From: CAVQUE01 sp046290435
Lineage (GTDB): Bacteria > Actinomycetota > Acidimicrobiia > Acidimicrobiales > UBA8592
Direction: 5' to 3'
DNA: 48,661 nucleotides
Assembly (NCBI GenBank): GCA_046290435.1
Contig: JBKAGO010000073.1
Coordinates: forward strand, 1 to 48,661
A program made the translations under genes and the position numbers. Position 1 is the first letter of the stretch, and each line of letters opens with the position of its first letter. Below the pieces are notes generated by a model. The model was not told where the DNA came from. It was given only the letters and a program-made list of their open reading frames with translations, and made no database searches. Shown in pieces: positions 34,943 to 43,379 of this stretch.

Positions 34943-36259
34943 GTGAGCGCACCGAGCATCGAGCGAGAGCCGGCCGTGCCGGCGCCCCTGACGCCGTCGG
35001 CGTCGGCCGGGGGTCCTAGGCCTGCCGCCGGCTCGTCGGCGCTCGCCGCACTCGCACCCCGGTCGACTCCGGCGCAGCTGCGGTTGCTGATGCTGGTCCT
35101 CGCCGTGGTCGCCGTCTTGTTCGCCGTGGTGGCCTCCGTCGGTGTCGACCGGCGCGACCAGGCGTTGTCCTCGGCCACCGATGCCGCCGCCCAGCTGATC
35201 GACGCCCAGTCGGTGCAGGTGGCCATCGCCCGCGCCGACGCCCTCGCCAGCGAGAACTACCTGCGTGGCGGCATCGAGGATCCCGCAACGCGTGCCGCCT
35301 ATGTCGCCGAGCTCGAAACAGCAGGGCGGGGACTGGTCGATGTCGCCAACCGTGTCGGACCCGCCGACGCCCAGCGGCTGGGCGAGGTCTCCACCCAGCT
35401 CGGCGTCTACGCCGGCCTGGTCGAGTCGGCCCGGGCCAACAACCGACAGGGCTTCCCCGTCGGCGCGGCGTACCTGCGCAACGCCAACGCCGCGGCAGCC
35501 ACGATGCTGTCGTCGCTGCGCGACGTGCAGGCATCGCTTCGTGACGAAGTCAACGCCGACCTCGACGACGCCGACCGCGCCGGCGTGTGGCTCCATCTCG
35601 TCGGCTGGCCGCTGCTCGGTGTGCTCGGCGCCGCAGGCTGGTGGATGAACAAGCGGTTCAAGCGCCTCGTCAACGTGCCTCTGGCCGCAGCCGGCGTCGT
35701 GGCGCTGGCAGCCGTGCTCGTCGGCGGCACCATCGCCGCTGCGGCGATGGGCGACGCCGAAGACGCAGCCGGCGGTCCGTTGCGATCGGCCGATCTGGCG
35801 GCGCAGGCCCGATCCGCGGGCTTCGACGCGCACACCCAGGAGTTCTTCACCCTCATCACCCGCGGCAACGCCGCCGCTGCCGAGACCGCCTGGGCGACGG
35901 CGGCGGCCAACGCGCAGGCGGCAGCGCGCGAGCTGTGCGACCGCAGCGGCGACTGCAACCCGCTGGACCGCTTCGGCGCCTACCGCTCCGGCTTCGACGA
36001 TGTCCGCAGGCTCGACGCCGTCGAGGGCGACTGGGATGGCGCCGTGGCGCTCAGCCTGGGCGACAACGCGGCGACCTTCGAGGCCTTCGACGTCGCCAGC
36101 GTCGACGCCACCCAACGCAACACGGCCATCGCCATCGACCAGCTGTCGTCGAGCAACGACCGCCTCGGCCTGGTGCGCGCCGGAGTCTTCGTCGCCGGCC
36201 TGGCCGTCGCCGCGCTCGCCGTCGTCGGTGTCGGGCAACGCCTCCGGGAGTACCGATGA
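34943..36259 (+). CDS. glnX: GlnX-like membrane sensor protein
   Basis: 438 residues, close to the mycobacterial GlnX (about 440). Four transmembrane segments (about 50-70, 213-233, 245-265, 410-430) bracket two extracytoplasmic helical regions. No enzymatic motif. In mycobacteria GlnX lies next to GlnH and PknG and relays amino-acid availability to that kinase. GTG 34943 follows GAGGAGGG by 4 nt; an in-frame ATG at 34919 is less supported. It overlaps the next gene by ATGA. The symbol rests on topology and gene order. Confidence 0.6.
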   Translation: MSAPSIEREPAVPAPLTPSASAGGPRPAAGSSALAALAPRSTPAQLRLLMLVLAVVAVLFAVVASVGVDRRDQALSSATDAAAQLIDAQSVQVAIARADALASENYLRGGIEDPATRAAYVAELETAGRGLVDVANRVGPADAQRLGEVSTQLGVYAGLVESARANNRQGFPVGAAYLRNANAAAATMLSSLRDVQASLRDEVNADLDDADRAGVWLHLVGWPLLGVLGAAGWWMNKRFKRLVNVPLAAAGVVALAAVLVGGTIAAAAMGDAEDAAGGPLRSADLAAQARSAGFDAHTQEFFTLITRGNAAAAETAWATAAANAQAAARELCDRSGDCNPLDRFGAYRSGFDDVRRLDAVEGDWDGAVALSLGDNAATFEAFDVASVDATQRNTAIAIDQLSSSNDRLGLVRAGVFVAGLAVAALAVVGVGQRLREYR

Positions 36260-37332
36260 GTCCTCACCACCGGACCGGGCACCCTCGGACCACACGGCGC
36301 CGCCTCGGTGCACTGCGGGCCCTCGCCGGCGTCGTGGTCCTCGCCGTGGTGGCCGGGGCATGCGCCTCCGGTGCCCGTCTGCCCGACGCCGTGTCCGGAA
36401 CGCCCGAGACACCCGCCGACGACTCGGTGAGCTTCCCGCCCTGCACCGACGAACAGGCCGCAGCCATCGACCCCGTCGCGTCCTACGACCCGCTGCCCGA
36501 GCTGCCCGATCCCGGCGGGCCCTTCGGCGACGCCTTCATGCAGAGCCTCGTCGAGCGCGGCACCATCCGCGTCGGCGTCTCACCCGACACGTTGTTGTTC
36601 GGGTCGCGCAACCTCGACTACGTCGCCGACAACCCCGACGGCGACCTCCCCTACGAGGGCTTCGACGTCGACATCCTCGTCGAGGTGGCCCTGGCCGTCT
36701 TCGGCGGCACCCGCTCCGACATCGGCGAGCACATCGAGTTCGTGGCCATGCCGTTCCGGGACCGCCTGCCCAAGCTGCAGAGCGGCGAGGTCGACCTCGT
36801 GGCCCACACCATGACCATCAACTGCAGCCGCTGGTTGCAGATCGCGTTCACCGCCGAGTACTTCACCGCCGGCCAGCGCGTCCTGGTGCTGCGCGACTCC
36901 CCCTACCGCAGCATCGACGACATCGTCGACGCCGATGCCACCATCTGCGTGCCGGCGGTGAGCACCAGCGAGCAGACGCTGATCGAGCGCTTCCCCGACC
37001 TCGACCGGCGGGCCCCGGTCGACACCGCCAACTGCCTGGTGCTCCTCCAACAGGGCGAAGTCGACGCCATCACCAGCGATGACACCGTCATGGCCGGCCT
37101 CGCCGCGCAGGACCCGGCCACGGTGGTGGTCGGCGAGCAGTTCACCACCGAGCCCTACGGCCTGGGCGCAGCGTCGGAGAACGTCGAGTTCATCCGGTTC
37201 GTCAACCGGGTGCTCGAGGACATGATCGCCGACGGCCGCTGGGCCGAGCTCTACGAGAAGTGGCTGGTGCCGGGCCTGACCACCTCGGCCCCCGAACCCC
37301 CCGCCCGTCTGTACGGCCGCCCACTGTCCTGA
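36256..37332 (+). CDS. glnH: GlnH-like amino-acid-binding lipoprotein
   Basis: 358 residues. A Tat/Sec-type N-terminus with Arg pairs (TTRRRLGALRA) and lipobox VAGAC at about 35. The solute-binding domain begins near 95 (RGTIRVGVSPDTLLFG) and shows YEGFDVDILVEVALAVFG, VDLVAHTMTINCSRW and TEPYGLGAA, typical of family 3 (polar amino acid) binding proteins. No permease or ATPase lies nearby, so it is more likely a sensor subunit than a transporter. Its ATG overlaps the GlnX-like stop by ATGA. Confidence 0.8.
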   Translation: MSPHHRTGHPRTTRRRLGALRALAGVVVLAVVAGACASGARLPDAVSGTPETPADDSVSFPPCTDEQAAAIDPVASYDPLPELPDPGGPFGDAFMQSLVERGTIRVGVSPDTLLFGSRNLDYVADNPDGDLPYEGFDVDILVEVALAVFGGTRSDIGEHIEFVAMPFRDRLPKLQSGEVDLVAHTMTINCSRWLQIAFTAEYFTAGQRVLVLRDSPYRSIDDIVDADATICVPAVSTSEQTLIERFPDLDRRAPVDTANCLVLLQQGEVDAITSDDTVMAGLAAQDPATVVVGEQFTTEPYGLGAASENVEFIRFVNRVLEDMIADGRWAELYEKWLVPGLTTSAPEPPARLYGRPLS

Positions 37333-37341
37333 GAGAGGCCG

Positions 37342-37435
37342 TGGGGTCAGACCCCGCTTTCCCGCTTTCTCGTCCAGGAACTCCCGTGGCGGCATCGTCG
37401 TTCGGAAGAAAGCGGGAAAGCGGGGTCTGACCCCA
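37342..37435. repeat. Long palindrome, 29 bp perfect stem, GGGGTCA tip
   Basis: The left arm 37342-37370 starts TGGGGTCAGACCCCGCTTTC and pairs perfectly with 37407-37435; the loop is 36 nt. The tip contains the inner palindrome GGGGTCAGACCCC. It lies exactly between the converging GlnH-like and DprA genes and could end both transcripts. Confidence 0.9.
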
Positions 37436-37439
37436 TACG

Positions 37440-38336
37440 TCAACCGTCGAGTTCGTCGAGCGCGTGCACCGCGGTGGCGCCGGCGTCGGCCAGGGCGGCG
37501 TTGCCGGGGCCATCGCCCGGGCCGCGCCACACTGCGACGGTGTTCCAGCCGCCCGCTATGGCCTCGGTGGCGCCGGTCCAGGTGCCGCCGGCACCCTCGG
37601 TGCACGACACCACCAGCGTCGGGTCGCCCAGCGCATAGATCAGCCGGTTGCGGCCGTGGGCGCGCCCCGCGGTGAACGGCGCATCGGGCGCGTAGGGCGT
37701 GCACAGCGCCGTGGTGCCGGCCAGGATGGCCCGGCGGGTCTCGGGTCGGGCCACCGCCCGCACCAGCGGTTCGGCCATGATGCCCACCACCGATCCGCCC
37801 GCCGCAGCCGCGGCGTCCATGGCGGTCTGGTCGACGCCGCGCGCACCGCCCGATACCAGGGCCATGGCGTGCTCGGCGGCCCAGGCGCCCGCCGCCGCTG
37901 CAGTCGCCGCAGCTGCGTCGTCGATGTCGCGGCTGCCGACCACGCCCAGGCACGCATCGCTGCCGGCACCGCCCAGCAGGCTCGGCGCGCCGGCCACGTG
38001 CACCACCGCCGGGGCCTTCGGGCCGAGGCGTTGCATCCAGCGCTGCGGGTAGTCGTCGTCGTAGAGGGTGATGGTGGAGATGCCCGACTGCTCGAGGCGT
38101 TCGAGCTCGAAGGCCATCGCGGTGGCCCGCCCCATCAGCGCCGCCAGGCGCGCCGCGTGCGCCGGTTCGAAGTCGAGCTCGGCGACCATCTCCTGGGCGT
38201 CGAGCCCCAACAGCAGGTCCACCGTGCCGAGCTCGCCGATGAGGGCCCACAGCTCGCCGGCCTTGAGCGGTTGAACGCCCTCGCCGCACAGCGTGCTGTT
38301 GAGCAACACCACGGCCAGCTGCTCGTCGTCGAGCAT
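37440..38336 (-). CDS. DprA/Smf-like DNA-processing protein
   Basis: 298 residues, near the core DprA length. After an N-terminal helical region, the Rossmann core has CLGVVGSRDIDD, VSGGARGVDQTAMDAAAAAGG and GRAHGRNRLIYALGDPTLVV, matching DprA strand-loop signatures. DprA loads RecA on single-stranded DNA during uptake, but it also occurs in phage-conflict loci. Here its ATG overlaps the RecQ stop (TGATG), so it is made together with a helicase. No competence genes are nearby. Confidence 0.87.
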   Translation of the reverse strand: MLDDEQLAVVLLNSTLCGEGVQPLKAGELWALIGELGTVDLLLGLDAQEMVAELDFEPAHAARLAALMGRATAMAFELERLEQSGISTITLYDDDYPQRWMQRLGPKAPAVVHVAGAPSLLGGAGSDACLGVVGSRDIDDAAAATAAAAGAWAAEHAMALVSGGARGVDQTAMDAAAAAGGSVVGIMAEPLVRAVARPETRRAILAGTTALCTPYAPDAPFTAGRAHGRNRLIYALGDPTLVVSCTEGAGGTWTGATEAIAGGWNTVAVWRGPGDGPGNAALADAGATAVHALDELDG

Positions 38337-40465
38337 CAGGCCACCGCCGTCGCCGGCTCGGTGATGGATCGACCCGCCGTGTCGGCCAGCACGAACGGGT
38401 GCACGGCCGGCACCCCGGCCGCCCGCAGCTTGAAGCCCACCGCGGTGAGGGTCCAGCGCGAGTCGACGACGTCGTCGACCAGCAGCACCGGGCCATCGGG
38501 CACGTCGCCCTCGATGCCGAACGCGCCGCGTACGTTGGCGTACTGCAACGCGCTGTTGGCCAGCGCGAGCTGGGGTTCGGTGTCGCGGATCTTGGTGACC
38601 ACCGGATGACAGGGCAGCCCGAGGGCCGTGGCCAGGCGATCGGCGAAGTCGGCGACGAGCTCGGGTCGGCGAAGCGACGGCACGAAGGTGACCCACGTCG
38701 GCGCGGGTTTCGGCCGCCACCGCCCGGTGATCAACGCAGCGGAGGCCGTGACGAGGCGATCGTCGAACCGGCCTGTGCCGTGGTCGTCGCGCACGACCGA
38801 CCCCCAGCCGCCGTCGCCCCACACCGACAGCGCCCGGCCGATCTCGATGCGGCGATCGGCGCCGATCTTCTTGCGGTCGGGCAGCTGCTTGCGGACCTCG
38901 ACCAGGCGTTCGTCCGAACGCAGATGGTCGATGGCGCGCTGCACGGCCTCGGGATCGGGCGCGACCTCGAGGACGTCGCCGACGCACACGTCGCAGATAC
39001 CGCAGGGCTCGGCCACGGGATCGTCGAGGAACCCGCCGAGCAGCGCCATCCGGCAGGTGTCGGCCCGGATGTAGGAACGCATCTGGGCCTGCTCGGCCCG
39101 CCGCAGCGCCGTGACCGACGCGACCCGGTCGTGGTCATAGGACCACGGCCGCAGGGTGCGCAGCCACCGGCTGCCGTCGCGCTCGATGGCGCCGTCGACC
39201 TCGAGGACCTTGGTCAACAGGTCGAGCTGGCCCGGACGCAGGTTGACGGTCTCGAGGATCTCGGCCGGGGTGACCGGCTCGGACCGCTCGGCCAGCAACG
39301 CCACGACCGCCTCGGCGAGCTCGGGCTTCGGGAAGCTCGACCGGATGAAGAAGTCCTGGATGTCGGCGTCCTCGATGCCCGACAGCAGGATGCCGTGCGA
39401 CTCGCTCAGGCCACGGCCCGCCCGGCCCACCTGCTGGTAGTACGCGATGGGCGAACCGGGGGACTGGTAGTGGATGACGAAGCCGAGGTCGGGCTTGTCG
39501 AACCCCATGCCCAGCGCCGAGGTGGCGACAACGGCCTTGACCTCGTTGCCCAACAGCGCCTGTTCGATCTCGATGCGTTCGGCCGGCGACGTGGCGCCCG
39601 AGTAGGCGACGGCGTCGATGCCGTTGGCCCGCAGCCAGCCGGCCACGCGCTCGGTGTCGGCGATGGTGAGGCAGTACACGATGCCGGTGCCCGGAAGCGC
39701 CGGCAGGTGCTCGGCCAGCCACGCCAGACGCACGGCCTGCCCGGGCACGTCGGCGGCGGCCAGGCGCAGGCCGGGGCGGGCCAGGCGGCCTCGCACCGGC
39801 GCGAGGCTCGAGCCGAGCTGCGCGGTGACGTCGTCGACCACCCGATCGTTGGCGGTGGCGGTGCAACACAGCACGGGCACGCCCGGCGGCAACAGGTCGA
39901 GCACCCGGACGAGGCGTCGGTAGTCGGGCCGGAAATCGTGGCCCCAGTCGGAAATGCAGTGCGCCTCGTCGATGACCAGTAGGCCGCTGCGTCGTCCGAT
40001 GGAGGGCAGCACATCGGAGCGAAACGCGGGGTTGGCCAGGCGCTCGGGGGAGATGAGCAGCACGTCGACCTCGCCGGCGTCGAGCTGGTCCTCGACCTCG
40101 GACCAGGAATCGCGGTTGGCGCTGTTGATGGTGACCGCCCGTACCCCCATGCGGGCTGCGGCCTCGATCTGGTTGCGCATCAGGGCCAGCAGCGGCGACA
40201 CCAGCAACGTCGGGCCCGCGCCGCGGTCGCGCAGCATCCGGGTGGCGATGAAGTAGACAGCGCTCTTGCCCCAGCCGGTGCGCTGCACCAGCAGCAACCG
40301 GGACCGGTCGGCCACCAGGCCCCGGATGACCTCGAGCTGGTCGGGACGGAACTGCGCCGTCGGATCGCCGGTGAGGGCGCCGAGCAGGGCCCGGGCCTCG
40401 TCGTCGAGCGCGGCCGCCGGGGCATCGGAGCTGGTGGGTGTGGTCGTCGTGGAAGGTTCGGCCAT
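38336..40465 (-). CDS. RecQ-family helicase fused to a phosphoribosyltransferase domain
   Basis: 709 residues. Helicase motifs: FRPDQLEVI, a motif I variant QRTGWGKSAVYFI, II IDEAHCISDWGHDFRPDY, III TATAN, V VVATSALGMGFDKP, VI QQVGRAGRG. A Cys cluster for zinc (CRMALL... CGICDVC) follows near 480-505. From about 560 comes a ComF-like phosphoribosyltransferase with the binding loop VLLVDDVVDSRWTLT near 660. It should unwind DNA and may link this to nucleotide chemistry. TACGTT is 9 nt before ATG 40465, so the leader is at most a few bases. Confidence 0.9.
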   Translation of the reverse strand: MAEPSTTTTPTSSDAPAAALDDEARALLGALTGDPTAQFRPDQLEVIRGLVADRSRLLLVQRTGWGKSAVYFIATRMLRDRGAGPTLLVSPLLALMRNQIEAAARMGVRAVTINSANRDSWSEVEDQLDAGEVDVLLISPERLANPAFRSDVLPSIGRRSGLLVIDEAHCISDWGHDFRPDYRRLVRVLDLLPPGVPVLCCTATANDRVVDDVTAQLGSSLAPVRGRLARPGLRLAAADVPGQAVRLAWLAEHLPALPGTGIVYCLTIADTERVAGWLRANGIDAVAYSGATSPAERIEIEQALLGNEVKAVVATSALGMGFDKPDLGFVIHYQSPGSPIAYYQQVGRAGRGLSESHGILLSGIEDADIQDFFIRSSFPKPELAEAVVALLAERSEPVTPAEILETVNLRPGQLDLLTKVLEVDGAIERDGSRWLRTLRPWSYDHDRVASVTALRRAEQAQMRSYIRADTCRMALLGGFLDDPVAEPCGICDVCVGDVLEVAPDPEAVQRAIDHLRSDERLVEVRKQLPDRKKIGADRRIEIGRALSVWGDGGWGSVVRDDHGTGRFDDRLVTASAALITGRWRPKPAPTWVTFVPSLRRPELVADFADRLATALGLPCHPVVTKIRDTEPQLALANSALQYANVRGAFGIEGDVPDGPVLLVDDVVDSRWTLTAVGFKLRAAGVPAVHPFVLADTAGRSITEPATAVA

Positions 40466-40583
40466 GGCGTTCGCAACGTACCAGCGGCCACTGACAGCCC
40501 CGCCGCGCCGGACCGGGTCGCGGCGAGGGCCGGGGACCTCCGACCGTGGTCGGCGGGCCGTGGCGTCCCTACGGTCGGTAGCG

Positions 40584-42011
40584 ATGACCCAGCTGCGCGC
40601 ACCTCGACCGCCCCGTCCCGTCCTCACGTTCCTCGGTGGGGCCGGCACCGTCACGGGCAGCCGCTTCCTCGTCGAGACCCCGACCGCGACGGTGCTGGTG
40701 GACTGCGGTCTCTTCCAGGGTCTCAAGGAGCTGCGACTGCGCAACTGGGAGCCGTTCCCGCACGACCCGGCCACCATCGACGCCGTCGTCGTCACCCACG
40801 CCCACATCGACCACATCGGGTACCTGCCACGGCTGGTGAAGCTCGGCTACCGGGGCCCGGTGTACTGCAGCGCAGGCACGGCCGACCTCGCCCGCATCGT
40901 GTTGCCCGACAGCGGCCATCTCCAGGAGGAGGAGGCCGCGTTCGCCAACCGGACGGGCTACTCCAAGCACCGCCCGGCGCTGCCGCTCTACACCGAGGAC
41001 GACGCCCGCGCCTGCCTCGAACGCCTCGTGCCGGTGGCCTTCGACGCTCCCACCACCGTGGCCGACGGCGTGACCGCCACCCTGCGCCCGGCCGGCCACA
41101 TCCTGGGATCGTCGACGGTGCGACTCGACCTCGACGCGGGCGACGACACCACCCGCGTGCTGTTCAGCGGCGATCTCGGCCGACCCCGCCATCCTCTGCT
41201 CGCGCCGCCCACCCCGCCCGACGGGGCCGACGTCGTCGTCATGGAGTCCACCTACGGCGATCGCCGCCACGACGATGCCGGCGCCGCAGGCGAACTCGCC
41301 GACGTCATCAGCCGGACCGCCCGCCGTGGCGGCACGGTCGTCATCCCCGCCTTCGCGGTCGATCGCACCGAGGTCGTCCTGCACCAGCTGCGTGGGCTGA
41401 TGGTCGAGGGGCTCGTCCCCGATCTTCCCGTCTATGTGGACAGCCCCATGGCGCTGCGGGCGCTCGGCGTCTACCGGCGGGCGATCGCCGAGGGTGCGGC
41501 CGATATCGCCCCCGCGTTGCACGACGGGCCCGACCCCTTCGACACCGGCAACCTCCACGAGGTCCACGACGTCGAGGCCTCCAAGGCCCTGGCCCACCTG
41601 CCCCATCCGTCGATCATCGTGTCGGCCTCGGGGATGGCGTCGGGCGGACGGGTGCTGCACCACCTGGCCCGGGTGCTACCGGACCCGCGCAACAGCGTGA
41701 TCCTGGTGGGCTTCCAGGCCGCCGGTACCCGGGGGCGTTCGCTCGCCGAGGGCTGCGACGAGCTCAAGATGTTCGGCTCCTACGTGCGGGTCCGGGCCGA
41801 GATCGCGAACATCGGGTCGTTCTCGGTGCACGCGGACCACGACGAGCTGCTGGCCTGGCTCGGATCGGCGAGCCGGCCGCCGGACACGACGTACCTGGTG
41901 CACGGCGAACCCGACGGCGCCGAGACGCTGCGCGCCGACATCGAGGCCCGCCTCGACTGGCCGGCGGTGGTTGCAACGCACGGAGAGCGGGTGCTGCTCG
42001 GCCGGCGGTGA
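40584..42011 (+). CDS. MBL-fold beta-CASP RNA nuclease (CPSF/RNase J-like)
   Basis: 475 residues. The metallo-beta-lactamase motif is THAHIDHIGYLPRL; further ligands are in AGHILGSS and FSGDLGRPRHP. The beta-CASP part follows with VDSPMALRAL, SASGMASGGRVLHHL and NIGSFSVHADHDEL. Members process mRNA or act as 5'-3' or 3'-5' ribonucleases; the exact one is unknown. TACGGT is 8 nt before the ATG. It is divergent from the RecQ gene (118 bp). The stop codon lies inside the direct repeat at 42006. Confidence 0.9.
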   Translation: MTQLRAPRPPRPVLTFLGGAGTVTGSRFLVETPTATVLVDCGLFQGLKELRLRNWEPFPHDPATIDAVVVTHAHIDHIGYLPRLVKLGYRGPVYCSAGTADLARIVLPDSGHLQEEEAAFANRTGYSKHRPALPLYTEDDARACLERLVPVAFDAPTTVADGVTATLRPAGHILGSSTVRLDLDAGDDTTRVLFSGDLGRPRHPLLAPPTPPDGADVVVMESTYGDRRHDDAGAAGELADVISRTARRGGTVVIPAFAVDRTEVVLHQLRGLMVEGLVPDLPVYVDSPMALRALGVYRRAIAEGAADIAPALHDGPDPFDTGNLHEVHDVEASKALAHLPHPSIIVSASGMASGGRVLHHLARVLPDPRNSVILVGFQAAGTRGRSLAEGCDELKMFGSYVRVRAEIANIGSFSVHADHDELLAWLGSASRPPDTTYLVHGEPDGAETLRADIEARLDWPAVVATHGERVLLGRR

Positions 42012-42120
42012 CGATGCCGGCACCGTGGCGCTCTCGGGCTTCGTCGAACGCAGGGGCCCCAGCCGGACGGTGACGATGCCGGCACCGTGGCGCGGGTCGC
42101 GATACCGACACCGCGGCGCC
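42006..42120. repeat. 26 bp direct repeat after the nuclease gene, plus diverged third copy
   Basis: A perfect 26 bp repeat (starts CGGTGACGATGCCGGCACCG) occurs at 42006-42031 and 42068-42093; a diverged copy follows at 42099-42120. The first copy contains the nuclease stop codon TGA (42009-42011), so the last codon and the stop come from a repeated unit. Confidence 0.8.
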
Positions 42121-42136
42121 GGTAGGGTCAGCGGCC

Positions 42137-42616
42137 ATGCGGACCGTGGTGGTGCAGGCGCACCCGCTCGACGACAGCTGCAACGCAGCCCTGCTCGACG
42201 CCGTGGTCAGCGGCCTCGAAGCGGCGGGCACGGTGCCGGAGGTGTACCGGGTCGCCGACGGTGGCGGCCCCGATGCCGCTGGGCTCGCCGGTCTGGAGCG
42301 CCTGGTGCTCGTGTACCCCACGTGGTGGGGCGGCCTGCCGGCCTCCCTGCTCGACTGGGTGCGCGGGCTGGTCATCGACGGTGTCGCGCTGCCCTCGGTG
42401 ACCGAACTCGTGGTCGTCACCACGTGCGGATCGAGCCGGCTGCTCAACACCATCCAGGGCGAATGGGGCAAGCGCTACCTCGAGCGACGCCTCGCGCCGC
42501 GCTGCGCATCGGGCACGAAGCTCGAATGGTTGGCGCTCTACAAGATCGACCGGCAGTCCCGTGACGAGATCACGGCGTTCATCGGTTCGGTCGAGCACCG
42601 CTTCGCCGACACCTGA
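42137..42616 (+). CDS. NAD(P)H dehydrogenase (quinone)-like flavodoxin-fold protein
   Basis: 159 residues. The flavodoxin-like start is VVVQAHPLDDSCNAALLDAV, then VLVYPTWWGGLPASLLDWVRG, the NQO1/MdaB signature. These enzymes bind FMN or FAD and reduce quinones or nitro compounds with NAD(P)H. TAGGGT is 8 nt before the ATG, so it is probably leaderless. It converges on a second flavodoxin-fold gene across a 23 bp-stem palindrome. Confidence 0.85.
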   Translation: MRTVVVQAHPLDDSCNAALLDAVVSGLEAAGTVPEVYRVADGGGPDAAGLAGLERLVLVYPTWWGGLPASLLDWVRGLVIDGVALPSVTELVVVTTCGSSRLLNTIQGEWGKRYLERRLAPRCASGTKLEWLALYKIDRQSRDEITAFIGSVEHRFADT

Positions 42617-42668
42617 CTCGTCAGCGCTCGTCCCGGAGCGCGGCCACTCGGCGCGACTGCCCCCCAAG

Positions 42669-42743
42669 ACGTTTGTGACGCTTTTGCACGGACCGGACGC
42701 TCGCCAGGTTCCTGCCATGCCCGTGCAAAAGCGTCACAAACGT
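42669..42743. repeat. Long palindrome, 23 bp perfect stem
   Basis: ACGTTTGTGACGCTTTTGCA and three more bases (42669-42691) pair perfectly with 42721-42743; the loop is 29 nt. It lies between converging oxidoreductase genes. It lacks the GGGGTCA tip but shares the architecture of the other elements. Confidence 0.88.
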
Positions 42744-42753
42744 TCGCGGGAGT

Positions 42754-43314
42754 TCACCACTTGGCAAGGGCTGAACGCACGACCGACTCGGGGTCGTCGC
42801 CGGGGCGGACCACCGCGTAGGTGGTTCGGCAGAACCGGTGGGCGTTGAGGCGGACGCCACGCAGCACCGAACGACCCGAGCTGGTGCGGCGGTGCGCCTC
42901 GCGGTCGCCGTCTGGGCAATCGACGATCAGGCCCACCCTGCGGATGTTCGTCAACGCGCCGGTGACCCGTCCGCCGCTCGTGAACGTGAACGACACGCCG
43001 GGCACGAAGACCCGCTCGAACCAGCTCTTGGCCATCGGCGACATCGCACCGCCGCGCACGGCGCAGCACATGATCAACGCGTCGGCCCCACGCAGCAGTT
43101 CGGCCGAACGCTGCGTCCCGGGCGTCAGCAGGTTCTGTCCCTGCTCGTGATATGCCCGCCGTTCGTCGGCGCTCATGAACCGGTCGAAGCCCTGGTCGGC
43201 CAACGTCAGCAGGTCGACGTCGTGGCCGGCACCGGTGAGGCGCACCTGTGCGAGAGCGGCCAGCGCCGGATCGCCGTCGCCCTCCGAGGATCCGTCCACC
43301 ACCAGCACCCGCAT
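42754..43314 (-). CDS. Flavodoxin-fold NAD(P)H oxidoreductase
   Basis: 186 residues. MRVLVVDGSSEGDGDPALAAL and DLLTLADQGFDRFMSADERRAYH fit the NAD(P)H dehydrogenase/acyl-carrier phosphodiesterase-like flavodoxin fold; MSPMAKSWFERVFVPGVSFTF is the typical later block. FMN-dependent quinone or nitro reduction is likely. TACCCT is 8 nt before ATG 43314. It sits head to tail behind the short-chain dehydrogenase gene, 65 bp apart. Confidence 0.8.
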   Translation of the reverse strand: MRVLVVDGSSEGDGDPALAALAQVRLTGAGHDVDLLTLADQGFDRFMSADERRAYHEQGQNLLTPGTQRSAELLRGADALIMCCAVRGGAMSPMAKSWFERVFVPGVSFTFTSGGRVTGALTNIRRVGLIVDCPDGDREAHRRTSSGRSVLRGVRLNAHRFCRTTYAVVRPGDDPESVVRSALAKW

Positions 43315-43379
43315 CGGGGCGCAGGGTAGCGGCCGCCGGACCTGGCGATGGACGACCTCGTCGAGGTGGCCGCCTCCGC

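Noticed and set aside
40584..42011. Beta-CASP protein as RNase J proper
   Set aside because: The motifs fit the wider CPSF/MBL RNA-nuclease group; the C-terminal domain expected for RNase J is not evident.
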